Part shown: positions 42,240-53,777 of the stretch, piece after piece
Layout of the letters: each line of letters starts with the position of its first letter
Position numbering within the stretch: the first letter of the stretch is position 1
NCBI GenBank assembly: GCA_016648135.1
Contig: JADDOH010010125.1
Span: 1 to 64,000, forward strand
Direction of reading: 5' to 3'
Origin: Agrypnia vestita
Taxonomy: Eukaryota > Arthropoda > Insecta > Trichoptera > Phryganeidae
DNA: 64,000 nucleotides
Program-made: the position numbers and the translations under genes
Notes under the pieces: generated by a model
What the model saw: only the letters and a program-made list of their open reading frames with translations
Told to the model about the DNA's origin: nothing
Database searches by the model: none

Positions 42240-42365
42240 CGGTCGGCTAATTCCCTTCATAAATGGTTGCATTCATAGTTCAATCACCCTCCTTTTGATA
42301 TCTTTCTCAGCCTTTCTGTTCCTATCAAACACGCTTCTCAAATACACAAACTAATTATACCAAAC
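42240..42365 (-). mobile_element. LINE thumb fragment
   Basis: The minus strand reads YLRSVFDRNRKAEKDIKRRV, as in RTE-like elements after the catalytic box. Very short. Confidence 0.5.
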
Positions 42366-42411
42366 CTTCACTTGTAATTAAAACAACCAATAACATATTT
42401 TTATTAGTGAC

Positions 42412-42582
42412 GGAATTTTAACCGGTGGCGCACTAACCGTTTATTGAGATTTGTATCTGATAGCATCGATGATTGACAAATAATTTTTTACAACCATCAG
42501 CACTAGATAACAGTTACCAGTCATCGGTACAATCGGATACAAATCCCAAATAACTGTACCGAAAATAACTGGTTAAAAAATA
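42412..42582. mobile_element. Small inverted-repeat element
   Basis: TTTTAACCGGT...GATTTGTATCTGA is mirrored by GGATACAAATC...ACTGGTTAAAA. About 40-bp arms. Class unknown. Confidence 0.55.
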
Positions 42583-43351
42583 GAGTAATTTCAGAACTTT
42601 TTGTAATAGAAAATTCTTGACTTTGGTTTAGAAAGTACGTTTATGAATAAGGTTTTTTTAATATGTATATTACCATTAAAAAACGTTTTTGAAAATCACG
42701 ACTTTAAACTCCCACTAAAACGCTTATTTTCGCAAGTGACGTCAGGCATGACTTTTTATGTCATCTGACGTTTAACACGTAACAGCAAATTCGCTTATTT
42801 GGACGTTCATTCGTTTTTTTTTATAAAACAAGCCGGATTTTTTTGTATAGCGCGTGCATAATGTCAAAATTTTTTGTAGTTATTATATGGTACCCAAATG
42901 CAGAAACTCATTCATGAAAACTGAAAAATAAATGCAAAATTAAAGCATCAATTTTCGGTAAGTTATGGAATTTTTCTTGTGAACATCCGTCCTCCATTAT
43001 TTTGAATGTGTTCTTAGATAGCTATTTCATTAAAATAGGTCACAAACACGGCAAAATCTATATAAAAACCATGCAAACACGAGTAAAAACAAAGCGAAGA
43101 CAAACAGTGACCGTAGAAACGAAACAAATTACAGTGACAAACACCATAGACCACGTATGGTTTTCTATAATTCTTGCTAAACAACGTCACGACCAATCAT
43201 ATCGCGTTTTAATGGAATCGTATTTTTTAATTTTTTTTTATTATAAAAATTATGAATGAAAACACCATCCCACACCATCCATACTGAGTTACAAAATATA
43301 ATTTATTTTTCTGAATCTATTTCATATATTTTCTTGTGAAATTACTCTATT
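42583..43351. mobile_element. Candidate MITE with 14-bp ends
   Basis: ATAGAGTAATTTCA (near 42582) is inverted as TGAAATTACTCTAT (near 43338). The interior has a TGACGTCAGGCATGAC palindrome-like patch. Support is limited to the ends. Confidence 0.35.
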
Positions 43352-43869
43352 ACGGTTTGACCATTATTCATTTTTATGCTCCTGCAATGTCAGTGTTTGT
43401 AATGTTATCGCGACAAGATTAGTTCCAATATTATCAGATCTGTTGTCATTTTTTTCTATCTCAAAATTTTTCAATATTACTAATTGTCAATGTTTTTACA
43501 TACAATGTCGTACCTTAATGTCACGCAATAGAGTGCACTATTTCTGCATACAACTTCGTATCAATTCCTATCTTATTTTATTTATTTGCAAGCATCAAAT
43601 TTATATTGTGAATCTGTTAGGGAATAGTTAGAATGAGTTAGAACTCAACTGAATATTTTTCCTACTGAAGCCGTATTGTATTCGCGTCATTTTCACGTCT
43701 GCGAGTTTTACGTAATTGGCAAGCAAATTTTTCCTACTATAGCGTGTTTCTTCAATTTTTGCTAAAAACTCGCGCACATCACTTACAGAAACGGCACTGT
43801 TACTAATTCCATACCTGCTGACATACTAAATATTGTATGTGTATTGCGACTGTCAATTTGCTTTGACGA

Positions 43870-44005
43870 TCATTTTTGACAGGGAATAAATTACCGTAGC
43901 GATAGTAGGTACAACGCTTTACAGAAAATCAGTCGAAAATATTGAGAATAATTGCAAAATTCGATGTCGCTTATCTCCGTAACTGTCGACATTTCACTCA
44001 AGGTG
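43870..44005. mobile_element. Single-arm remnant of the palindromic MITE
   Basis: ACGCTTTACAGAAAATCAGT, AAAATATTGAGAATAATTGC and GATGTCGCTTATCTCCGTAA match the inner arm of the family. Confidence 0.55.
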
Positions 44006-44111
44006 TAAAGAATATTTTCTATTCAAATTTGACCGATGAAGACTTCCCAGATGTTTTTGCTTCTAGTTACGAGAAACCCTATGCACAAAATATGTATATG
44101 TATGTACTTGT

Positions 44112-44155
44112 AGGTCTAGGTAACAGCATGACCTAGGTTTATGCCCGCTGCCATT
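44112..44155. mobile_element. Fragment of the hAT right end
   Basis: AACAGCATGACCTAGGTTTA and GCCCGCTGCCATTCACTG match the right end of the hAT element at 12179-12216. Confidence 0.45.
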
Positions 44156-44545
44156 CACTGTTCATACTAGAACTACCTTTCTAGGTTAATAACAACGTGT
44201 TCATAAATATAATCATCTATATATTAAATATATCGTTATATATTTTTTATTTATTTATTAGAGACACTAACAGGATAATAGGTACATGATACTCTGTTAA
44301 CAAACATTATAAATGAAGACTATGCCCATTATCCCAATTACAATTGTCTTCGGCACGCTCTCTAGTAAGACGCATTTTTGCATTTAAGTATATTTTACAT
44401 GTGCCTTTATGTGTTTTGCATATTTAGTGTTTGAATGTAGTGCGATTAGTATTTAATAAATAATTGATCTAATGGATCTATAGGTTCAGGTCATCGTTTA
44501 GAAAGTGGATGTAGTGTTCCTTTAATTATTCAAGCACCCATAGTA

Positions 44546-44663
44546 CAGTTGGCATAGTGGGGGAATGCGTAGAAGACAAAATTTGGGTCTCTTTGGTAGA
44601 ATGGTACATGCGAAAACTTCCCCCCACTACGCCGTAAAATTTCAACATGTTTGCCGGCTACTG
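44546..44663. mobile_element. Short TA-flanked MITE, left arm deleted
   Basis: Same family as 39117-39259 (GGGTCTCTTTGGTAGAATGG, ACTTCCCCCCACTACGCCGT). TA borders are kept; about 25 bp of the left arm are missing. Confidence 0.85.
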
Positions 44664-44704
44664 TAGCATCTCTTTCTATTAAATCCAATGGAATCGTATG
44701 TCTA

Positions 44705-45507
44705 CAGTAGAGCCTCGTTTATTCGAAATTCAAGGGCCCCAAAAAAATATATTTCGAATTATGCGCAACCCCGTTAATTCGAAATTCCTGAATTTCGTGT
44801 GTGCCTTGGTACGAAAAAAAGCGATGCGATTGCGAAATTCTCCAAAAATCTCATGAGAAACAGTAATTTTGCCAAAAATGCTTTGTATTTTTACATATTT
44901 CAAGAAATCATTTCGATAACGTAATAAGAATTTATTATGCTAATACAAAGATCGCGACATTACTAAGTAGACCTCTTTTTATTTAAGAAAGACAATCGAA
45001 TTAGTACGTGTGCGGTGTGCGTACAAGGTGCATTTTTTTCCGTTTCCTTAAAGTCTACGATACTCTAAGTGATCTACGTGCGACCGCCTATTCTGTATTA
45101 ACACTTTTACTAACTGCCTTATTGTCTAAACACCGTAAGTTTCACTTTGTTACATGAATTTGGACAAAATCTAATAAAAAAACCCTGGCACGACAACGAA
45201 ACAATGTGTCTCGTACGCACGGCTTTCATATACTAATTCGATTGTCTTTCTTATATGAAAAGAGGTCTACCCGATATTGATATATTTGTTGTCCTCACTT
45301 GCGAAAAAAACTTTTTTTTTAAATTTTGTCAAATTTCAAAAATATCGAATAATGTTGACTAAAATGTACCGATGCGTGGCACAAGGGGCTAAAAATATTT
45401 CGATTTACGAATTACCGAGGTTTTTGAAATATTCGGGTTTTTTTATATGAAATTGACATTTTGGGAACTGGGGGTTTTGAAATTTTTGATTAATAAGGGT
45501 TTTACTG
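44705..45507. mobile_element. pogo-like remnant with nested MITE
   Basis: CAGTAGAGCCTCGTTTATTC on the left against AATAAGGGTTTTACTG on the right, with TA borders. TTCGAA words recur in the arms. No transposase remains. The MITE at 44970-45267 is inside. Confidence 0.65.
44970..45267. mobile_element. TA-flanked MITE nested in the pogo-like remnant
   Basis: GACCTCTTTTTATTTAAGAA and CTTATATGAAAAGAGGTC are inverted; the arms extend to about 55 bp (GACAATCGAATTAGTA and its inverse). TA at 44968-44969 and 45268-45269. Confidence 0.85.
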
Positions 45508-45725
45508 TATATGTTGATCGTTGTTTCTCCTGGAAAACATACTGATGATATCTTATCTGTACGGTATCATAACCATCTTTACGTTCACTGATTTTTTACT
45601 GAATGATGAGATTAGAAATGAAACAATGAGATTAGATCCGTCAAAAGTGACGTAAGAATGACGTCTTTACACAATCATAAGAATCGTGATTATGGAAAAG
45701 TGATATTTTATCAGTGTTATTACGT

Positions 45726-45870
45726 TTACTAGCTGTAACCCGTCAAATGACGGTGCTTTTACATGTCGGTTTTTAAATAATAATAATTTATTTAATTATA
45801 AAAAAAAAATTATATAAGAAGTTACAGACGTTACACGAAGTTACGGACAGACAGACATACAAAGAAATCG
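45726..45870 (+). repeat. Dispersed repeat fragment (ACTAGCTGT...GACAGACAGACA)
   Basis: Starts ACTAGCTGTAACCCGTCAAA and contains GGACAGACAGACATAC. Same kind of ends as the 10955 repeat. Confidence 0.4.
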
Positions 45871-46439
45871 TTGGTGCTTATTCGAGGTGCGAGATCCGGA
45901 AATATTGTATTTGTGTTAATAGGCATGATGACAATATTAAAGAATAAGTGATATTAGAGAAGAACACATTAAGATTAATAAGATTTTCAATAAAATTAAA
46001 GTATAAAATTGTGCAATCGGCCAGTCACGTCTTTTGAACTGTTGTCATAGACACAATGCAATGTTTACTTAGGCTTGACGTCACGTAGACGCCATGACAG
46101 CTGTGGGCGTTTTCGCGCGAAATTAAAAATAGGTAGATGAAAATGCAATTATTAGCGTAAAATCTTAGTTTATTACTGAAATAATGTTATTTTCGGTAAT
46201 GGTTGACGTGTACTTACATTATAGAAGGTTATTTCAAAATCTGTCGTCAAGCCTATTGTTAAGATAACGTGTGTTTTTGGTAATAAATTAGGTATATTTT
46301 CATCATTAAACATACACGGTAACCGGTGGTAGTTTGACAAAATTCTAGTGATCACCGATTTCGCTTGGCTGTATCCATCTCTTTTAGCAAAAAGCCTAAA
46401 GCACCTACGCGTGAATTATTTTCCAGGTAGCTCGATCCC
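45871..46439. other. Non-coding stretch, nothing recognised
   Basis: Several GACGTCA-type words but no repeat or coding signal. Confidence 0.35.
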
Positions 46440-46718
46440 TGTATTATCCCGTACTTAGACAAGCGGAGCTCAGCCAGCCAGCAGAGTTGGCAGCATATAA
46501 ATCAGTTTTCTGGCCAACCCTGGAGCACTGGACCTTGACCGAAAGAACCCGCTCAAGGCTACAGGGCAGCGAAACATGGACCACCGGCCAGAGCATGGCC
46601 GGGAGCCAGCGGCCTTTGAGATGTGGTGCTACAGGCGCATGGCGAGGATCCATCGGTCAGAACGTATCAGCAACTACGAGGTGTTGAGCAGGGTGGACGA
46701 AAAGAGGCGGCTCCTTAA
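46440..46718 (+). mobile_element. LINE C-terminal fragment, part 1
   Basis: Reads LEHWTLTERTRSRLQ and, in another frame, AFEMWCYRRMARIHRSERIS and LSRVDEKRRLL, the post-RT region of RTE-like LINEs. It is cut at TTAA (46715-46718) and resumes at 47207. Confidence 0.75.
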
Positions 46719-47206
46719 GGGGGGGTAAGGTTAATTTATAAAATTATGTACAGAAATAGTGTTCAAAATTTCAAAAGGAACGGTGCAGTAGTTTTGAAGT
46801 TATAATGGACACCGACTTTGAAAACGTGAGATTTGGAGAAAACGCTTTAAAGTTTTGCACACTGTAAAATTCAAAATAAAACTCTTTACTTATTTTATAC
46901 TTACACATAATCGTCGATGCCATGTTCACACAGCAAAGAGCTTTCATCATCAGCATCTTTTTGTCCTTGTCTACGCAAAACTCTTCCAATACAATAGCAC
47001 GTCCGGTAGTCCTCAGGTGAGCGCGTCTCTTAGCTGCCCGAGCAGATATACAAAATCAGCCTGAGTATCGCTCAAATGTTCATAATTTCGTCAATTTTGC
47101 TCCGATTGACTTGAAATTTTGACACAATATTCTTGCGATGTTATACATTCATTTAAAAAATTAAAAATAGAATGCAAAAAAAAAAAAGTTTAAAACCTTA
47201 CCCCCC
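46719..47206. mobile_element. TTAA-flanked element interrupting a LINE
   Basis: Ends GGGGGGGTAAGGTT and AACCTTACCCCCC are inverted and flanked by TTAA (46715-46718, 47207-47210), as in piggyBac-type elements. No transposase. Confidence 0.88.
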
Positions 47207-47465
47207 TTAACAGAATTGCCTAACAACGAGCAATTTGGATAGGCCATCATAAAAGACATCCAGGCCTGCTTTTTACCATCGTCGACGGAAATGTTGAAGA
47301 CAGCAACCGTAGAGGCCGCCCGAGATTGAGCTGCGTAGACCAGATTATCGGAGACGCGCGCTGTAGCACCTACCAAGAAATGAAGAGGCTAACAGGTGAC
47401 AGAGAGGAGTGGAGAAAGCGAGTGCTTGTTGCAGACCAATCCTAGGATTGCAACCCAAAAAAAGA
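47207..47465 (+). mobile_element. LINE C-terminal fragment, part 2
   Basis: Continues with SNRRGRPRLSCVDQIIGDAR and RLTGDREEWRKRVLVADQS with a stop. Removing the TTAA element restores RLLNRIA at the junction. Confidence 0.75.
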
Positions 47466-47547
47466 AGTTGTTACCAGAAGGGACAGGATGTCTGGAAGTA
47501 GAACCCTTATTGACTTTATCGAGAAATCGCAGTTACAATCAGTAATC

Positions 47548-48300
47548 CAGTGTTTCCCAAAGTTGACAGGACCGGGACCCACCAAAAAAAAAGAAATTTT
47601 CGGGACCCACCTCCTGCCTCACATTTTCTCAATTCATACTGTATCCATACGAAAGACTGTTCAGTTAAGAAAAAAAGGTAAACCTGAAAATATAATCGAA
47701 ATTTTTAATTTCGAAAAATGTTAACATGTGATATTTTAATGGGAAGGATGAATTTGTTGCCTCTTTTTTGTCATAACAGCATTAGCGTTGACTTCGATTT
47801 TAGTCATTTTTAATCGCAGTGAATTCGATACGTCCAATTTATTTCTGTATTTAGTCTTAATAGAAACCATGGCAGAAAATTCCACTTCACATAATGTAGT
47901 GAAGGGGAGGAGGACTTTCATGGCTTCGTCAGACAATCAGGGATAAGTGCCAGCAACTGAAAGCCAGAATTTTGCTAATTGCTTGCGATTAAAAGTATTT
48001 TTCAGCGACGTATCTTCTGATAAATCAATAAGCTTTTCACTTGCTTTTGTTGACATTTCAGTAGGTATGTTGCCTTAAAATGGATTTTAAAACCAGTTTA
48101 TCCTGTTGAACTTTTTCATCTCTTCTTCGAAGTTGGCGTTAAAGTTATTTTTCAACTCTGTTAAATGAATGAAAATTGCAGAAACTATCTGGATGCATTT
48201 CGTTATCTATAATTAATACGACACGACCCGGACGAGACGTGTTACGCGGTGTTGTGATTGCGAGCCACCAGTGGGTTTAACCCATAGTTTAGGACTACTG
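47548..48300 (-). mobile_element. hAT element with C-terminal transposase remnant
   Basis: On the minus strand it reads NRKQLAKFWLSVAGTYP, a stop, LSDEAMKVLLPFTTL, CEVEFSAMVSIKTKYRNKLD. This is the hAT dimerisation domain (CE.GFSA....KTKYRN.L) of the ZBED5/FAM200-like group. The ends CAGTGTTTCCC and a degenerate inverse, plus CAGTAATC/CACTAATC flanks (7 of 8 matching, 47540-47547 and 48301-48308), agree with hAT. An in-frame TGA and loss of the TY before CE show it is dead. Confidence 0.8.
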
Positions 48301-48308
48301 CACTAATC

Positions 48309-48870
48309 CATGGTAATTTACAATAATCACGTAATCGACCTCTACCAATAAGCCGTTTGATTTTCCAAATAAAATACTATACTCTAATCAGAGTGCATTT
48401 TATTTTACACATAATTCTCAACTGGGCAGGCACACATCCTGTCAATTCCTAAAAGTTCCAATGTCAAAAATGTTTTTTCAATCGACCTCCTGTCAGTAAT
48501 TCGCCATGTAAGGTGCGACTCCAAATTCTATCGGTTTTCGGCGAATAATGACGCGAGCGACGTCCTATACAGGGATTGATATTCCATAAAATGCATAATT
48601 CGCATTATTTATTTAAATACGATTGGCGGAGGATTTTCCTTTGATGTTTAATATTAATTATTCCTACGGGCCGCCTTGCGCACACAAGGCATTGCAATAT
48701 TATAAGGCTTCCATATTGTAAATAATGCATAAATTACATTTTTTTGCCGTTTTCGATGCTGCTATATCAGGATGGACGCGCATTAACTGATCCAAGAAAT
48801 GTGCAAAAAATCTATTATCGGGCGTGGGCGTGTTGGGAGAGTGAATCAATCGTACTAGTCCTGTCAAGTT
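48309..48870. other. Repeat-free non-coding stretch
   Basis: Contains AATGCATAATTCGCATTATT and several TAAT words. No open frame. Could be regulatory, but nothing proves it. Confidence 0.35.
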
Positions 48871-48879
48871 AGTTATTGA

Positions 48880-49470
48880 GATAGTGGTACGTTTATAATA
48901 ATTCGCGTAGAGCTGAAAAGTGGTAAATAGATCTCGGCTATACTTGTCATAAATGAAATGTTAAAAATCCCCACCAATCCAACCTCTGTTAAACAATTGA
49001 ATTTAGGGTCGAAATTATCGTTTTTTTGCATTTTTCTGGTAAACGGTGAGTTTTATCGTAAAAATAGGTCAGACATAAATCGTAGATCATTCAATTGTCT
49101 ACAAAAATTGTCCTTATACTTTTTCTAAGATTCACAATTTCTAAGATACCGCGATTCTAAAAGTTGAAGAAGTCGTTTTATTACAATAATTTGCCTAGAG
49201 ACGAAAAGTGGTACAGATATCGGGTACACTATCACAAATGAAATTTCAAAAATCCCCACCAATCCTACATCTGTTAAACAATTTACTCAAGGTCAAAGGT
49301 CGAAATTGTCGGTTTTTTGCATTTTTCCGGTGAACGGTAAGTTTTATCATGAAAATAGGTCAGACATAAATTGTGGATCGTTCAATTGTCTACAATAATT
49401 GTCCTTATACTTTTTTTCCTACGAGACACCATTTCTAAGATATCGCGATTCAAAAAGTTGTCTTTTTATT
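48880..49470. repeat. Two diverged ~300-bp tandem copies
   Basis: 48890-49175 and 49190-49465 share CCCCACCAATCC, TTTTTTGCATTTTTC, AAAATAGGTCAGACATAAAT, TTCAATTGTCTACAA and AATTGTCCTTATACTTTTT in the same order. About 85% alike by eye. Confidence 0.85.
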
Positions 49471-49797
49471 GAGCTCTTTTTAGCTTATAGAGCTTTTAAT
49501 GAGCATGCTCATTACTAGCAATGTGCGTACACACATGCTACTAAATAGTCAATGGTTCAAGGAGTTCAATACTGCCCATACTCACGTGCCACTAATGAGA
49601 ATGTGTATCAGTACCTTAAGAATGACTCAAGTTTACTGCATGTAACTGCCAGCCAAGTTAAATACCGGGATCCCGGTATTGGACTATCCAATATCGGTAT
49701 TGAAAAGGCCTAAAAAAAGTCCGGGATCTGGGTATTGGGAGCCCTAGTTTAGAACGATGGCCTCTGTAAAGGAAAATAAACCGAAGACATTCGCATG

Positions 49798-50193
49798 GAA
49801 TAATCCAAGAATATGGTCCCGTTTTTCATACAACGAAAATAAGTATTTCACTATATAATTTAATGTCCTGTTAATTTAATCTAACTAAAATAATCGTAAT
49901 CTAAATTAAACAAACCAAACCTTATAACCTAACCTACCCAAACCAAACCTAATAACCTAACCTACCCAAACCTAATAACCTAACCAAACCAAACCTAACC
50001 CAACCTCATATATTGCCTACGAAATGTCAAAATATGCAGTGCATTTTTCGAAACTTTAAAGTGTAATATCTTATTTAATACTTACTTTTTAAACGTAAAT
50101 TCTCTTTCATTTTGTTATTAGCATATTCAATAGTATAGTGAAATAATAATTTTCGTTGTATATGCAATGGGACCATTATCTTGGATTTAGCCT
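49798..50193. mobile_element. MITE with expanded CCTAA tract
   Basis: Second copy of the 14978-15312 family. Inverted ends of about 50 bp; direct repeats ATTCGCATG at 49789-49797 and 50194-50202. The CCTAA/CCAAA tract is about 90 bp here, longer than in the other copy. Confidence 0.92.
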
Positions 50194-50202
50194 ATTCGCA
50201 TG

Positions 50203-50529
50203 TTGCTAGTCATCACAGACTAGGAAAACGTTAAACAATCGGGTTTTTTGTTCTCACGGTGACATTTACCTTCCGGAGTGGATGGCTGCGGTGTGCTTCT
50301 TCAAGGCTACAGCGTCAGCCCCAGCATCGGACGCACACATCCGTGTGAGCGTGCCGGCACTCATTATAAACGCCCAAATTACGAACAACTTAAATTCTCA
50401 ACATTTTACTTTCAACCGAGCCACGCTCCGCTTGAAGATGTTTCACAATAACAATTAGCAATTGTGTAAGAAAGGTAGGTGAGCTAGCAGAAAGTAGATG
50501 GCGTAGTTAAATTATGTAAAAAGAGAATA
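50203..50529. other. No recognised feature
   Basis: No frame or repeat relation found. Confidence 0.35.
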
Positions 50530-50960
50530 AGTCAGACAGTTAGACGTATGTGAGGTAAATCCATGTATGATAGAGTAAAGAATGAAGATATTAGAAATGA
50601 ATGTAAAGCTGATCGTAGCATAATACAGAGAATCAAAATAGGGTCGCTCAGGTGGTTTGGGCATGTTGAGCGAATGAATGAGGAAAGAATGGTAAGAAAG
50701 ATATATGACGCAAGTGTTGACGGCGCCAGAAAGAGAGGGCGACCACGGAAGACGTGGCATGACCAGATTAACCAGATACTGGAAGATGGTCCTGTTAGAA
50801 GTCTGAACAACCGTCGAGCTTGCATGCGAAGATGTATGAATGTGGACGAAGCGAAAGTTGTATGTCAGGACAGAAGAGTATGGCGCTCTATCCTCTCTGC
50901 CTACCCCCGCGGAGAAACGGCGTGATGGTAAGTAAGTAAGTAAGTAAGTAAGAATAAGTC
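50530..50960 (+). mobile_element. LINE C-terminus with TAAG tail
   Basis: Frame 50563-50925 reads RVKNEDIRNECKAD, IGSLRWFGHVERMNEERMV, GRPRKTWHDQINQ and VCQDRRVWRSILSAYPRGET with a stop, the end of a common insect non-LTR element. The 3' end is GTGATGG followed by six TAAG units. The frame is intact over 120 codons. Related copies lie on the minus strand at 41885 and 60434. Confidence 0.82.
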
Positions 50961-50979
50961 TAACTTATGGTATTGTCAC

Positions 50980-51503
50980 TAGGGAATGCAATCCCGAGTC
51001 GGGATTGCCCTTTCTGGATCCCTCGAGATTAGAATTTCCAATCAAAAGTATTCGGGATCCCGAATACTTTTTTTTGTTTTGTTTATAGAGCTGAATAGCA
51101 ATTAACGACAATGCCTTGCATTTTTATATCAGCAATTTTAATAAAATGTTCATTATTAATTAATCATCGCATTAAAGTTTTTGTAGGCGTTTTCTCAAGC
51201 GTAAATCAGTCAATGTAGTAGAGTAAAAACTATTAACTAGTAGAAGTTTTTATTACTATCTCAGGTTGACAAAATATAGCAAGTATTATTTAAAGCTATT
51301 TTCATTATTTGAATGTGACATGAACATAAGTTTTAAGTACTTACTAAAAGCTCTATAGACATATATATTTAAACATACAAAACATAAAAAATGCTGACCA
51401 ATCCCGATAATCTCATCTGATTTGTCAGTTCGGGATTGATCTCGTAAAATGCCTCAAGATCTCGCGGGATCCCGATCTCGCGGGACCGGAATTGCATTCC
51501 CTA
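50980..51503. mobile_element. hAT MITE with perfect 8-bp TSD
   Basis: TAGGGAATGCAAT and ATTGCATTCCCTA inverted ends; ATTGTCAC at 50972-50979 and 51504-51511. Subterminal CGGGATCCCG palindromes on both sides are typical of hAT subterminal repeats. No coding capacity. Confidence 0.92.
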
Positions 51504-51592
51504 ATTGTCACATGGATGAATGAAAACCCTGGAAATTAATTAGCAATTTATTAATTACTGATTAATTAACTATTCAATGTACGAATACAAAG

Positions 51593-52040
51593 CAGGGTTC
51601 GAGGATATATATCACGATATTTATGGCTTGATTTTTATTTTCGATATATATCCAAAAAAACTTTCTGCGGTCCTTAATATATGGCACTAGTTGTATTTTT
51701 TAAAATGCTACAGTGCGGTCGTTACCACATGACAAAAGTGTTACATTTGTTTTTTTAGTTTAATTTGTTTCATATAATCTGTTTTTTATTTCAAACAAAG
51801 AAACAAACACCCATAACACTACATTAGAAAGAGCAACTTTTATAACTTATATATAATAATTGCATATATAAGCTTTTTTCAGTATGCAATTCATTTATTT
51901 AGTAAATAATAATAATTTCTTAATTATTTCGAGTTTGTATCAATCGACGTGTGCAAAAAAGAAGAAAAAAAGTTTGGATATATATCCAATTTTTTGATAT
52001 ACATCGGATGTATATACAAATCCGATTTTTTCGAACCCTG
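51593..52040. mobile_element. hAT-type MITE
   Basis: CAGGGTTCGAGGATATATAT faces TCGGATTTGTATATAC.. and TTCGAACCCTG on the right. TACAAAG flanks it on both sides (51586-51592 and 52041-52047). Interior GATATAT/ATATATC words cluster near both ends. Confidence 0.82.
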
Positions 52041-52137
52041 TACAAAGCCATTACCATTTTTTATATAGGTGTCATTGTTGGCCGCCATTTTTTAAAAAAT
52101 GACGGTGTATGCAAAAATGTTAAACCCCTTTCTATAT

Positions 52138-52663
52138 ACAGGGTGTACCAGAGCTAGCAGCAGAAACTTGACCGGTAGATTCCTGCCTATGTTATGAGTC
52201 TAAAATGTTCAAGCAACCATGACCTAATATCAATAGTTGTGGAGATATGCAATATAAAGTTTGCATTTTTCCCAATATTTCTGACTTATTTTTTGCAAAG
52301 AGTTGAACTATCACCACAGTAACTTATTTCGATTATGAAAAATTCGTTCGCTTTAATACAAGTCGAATAAAACGATAAAAACCTTGCAAAAATTGAAAAA
52401 AAAATTTTTTATAAAGGTTTTTATCATTTTATTTTAGTTGTATCGAAGCAAATGAATTTTTCATAATCGATACAAGTTACTGTAATGATAGTTCAACTTT
52501 TTGAAAAAAATAAGTCAGAAATATTGAAAAAAAATGCAAACTTTGATATTGCATATCTCCATAACTATTGATATTAGGTCACGGTTGCTTGAACATTTTA
52601 GACTCATAACATAGGCAGGAATCTACCGGCCAAGTTTCTGCTGCTAGCTCTGGTACACCCTGT
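52138..52663. mobile_element. Palindromic MITE, copy D (AGCTAGCAGCAG subfamily)
   Basis: ACAGGGTGTACCAGAGCTAG and its inverse CTAGCTCTGGTACACCCTGT. Mirrored halves meet near 52400. Terminal 40 bp differ from copies B, C, F and G, while the interior is the same family. Confidence 0.92.
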
Positions 52664-53777
52664 ATATGTTCGAATCGATAACACATCATGTATTGCACTG
52701 GTCTCTGCTAGAGACACCTGTTATTTTTTTCATTAACAAGCGACTATACACAGATCTCGCTACTGGTAATGAAACCTCTGTATTTCATTTTTTTAATTTT
52801 TTTTTTATTTTTAGCTTCAATCATTTCTTCACGTTTTCCGTATTTACGGCTTCTTGTAATTCTGTCGATGTTGTGTGCATTTTTTTATCTGCTGATGAGG
52901 TAACTCGGTCGCCCACTTCGCACTTCTCGGAAGAGCCGACTTAGCGGTGCACTTCATCCTACACGGCGCGGTGCAAGCAATCCGGTCCGACATATTCACA
53001 CACGGAGGTGCGAGGATTGATCAAAATATTTAAGAATTTTACATTTCGCGACCCGTATTGGATCTTACTTTATTGGCGGCTGTCGAAAACGTTGCACAGC
53101 AGAGACGAGCTTGATCCTTTCTTTAGGAGAGGGGTTTGGGTCGCAGTGGGGGAATGTTCCCCCTCGCGTGTGACGCATTTTAAACGCGTTAATTATCAAT
53201 CTCAATTATAATAATTTATTTGTCTGTCGATAACCTCGTGTAGCGTCGATGATTTCGCTCGAATTCATGGCTAAAAGAACGAAATTGGAGCCGGAGATGG
53301 GGCTTTAACCCCGGGCCAGTAAACCTACAGGCGGTGACGATAGCGATATTGCCACCACCGCATGTTCGTGGCCCGTCAAAAATACAGTACGCAGAGGACT
53401 AAATTTTAGGAATATGCCCGAATGTGGCAGCTGTAAAGTTCAGACGCGTGCATTGGGAACATTGAAGGACATTTTTGTAAACGTATATAATGGGAAAAAA
53501 ATAGAAATCAAATATTTGTGTTACAAATTTTTATGATTTATCAAAGTATGAATACTGTGGCAAAAATTATTGTATAGAAAATATATGTTGTATTCCGAAT
53601 TTTTTCCAAATAATTGGTTACGTCAAAGTCACGCTGCGATGTTCCCACTACACGCCCCTGGTAAAGTTGCATAATATTTTGGCAGAATTGTAAAAGGACG
53701 TATCTGTGTCCTGAGTATAATATATTTTTTAGTTGATGAAGTTGGGTCTTATTTCTCCTAAAAATACGGTAACGTGT
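52664..53777. other. Mostly unique non-coding stretch
   Basis: The GC-richer part 52890-53330 has no repeat match. TGGTCTCTGCTAGAGACA at 52700 is inverted at 58070. A hAT-end-like CCACTACACGCCCCTG sits near 53645. Confidence 0.35.
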
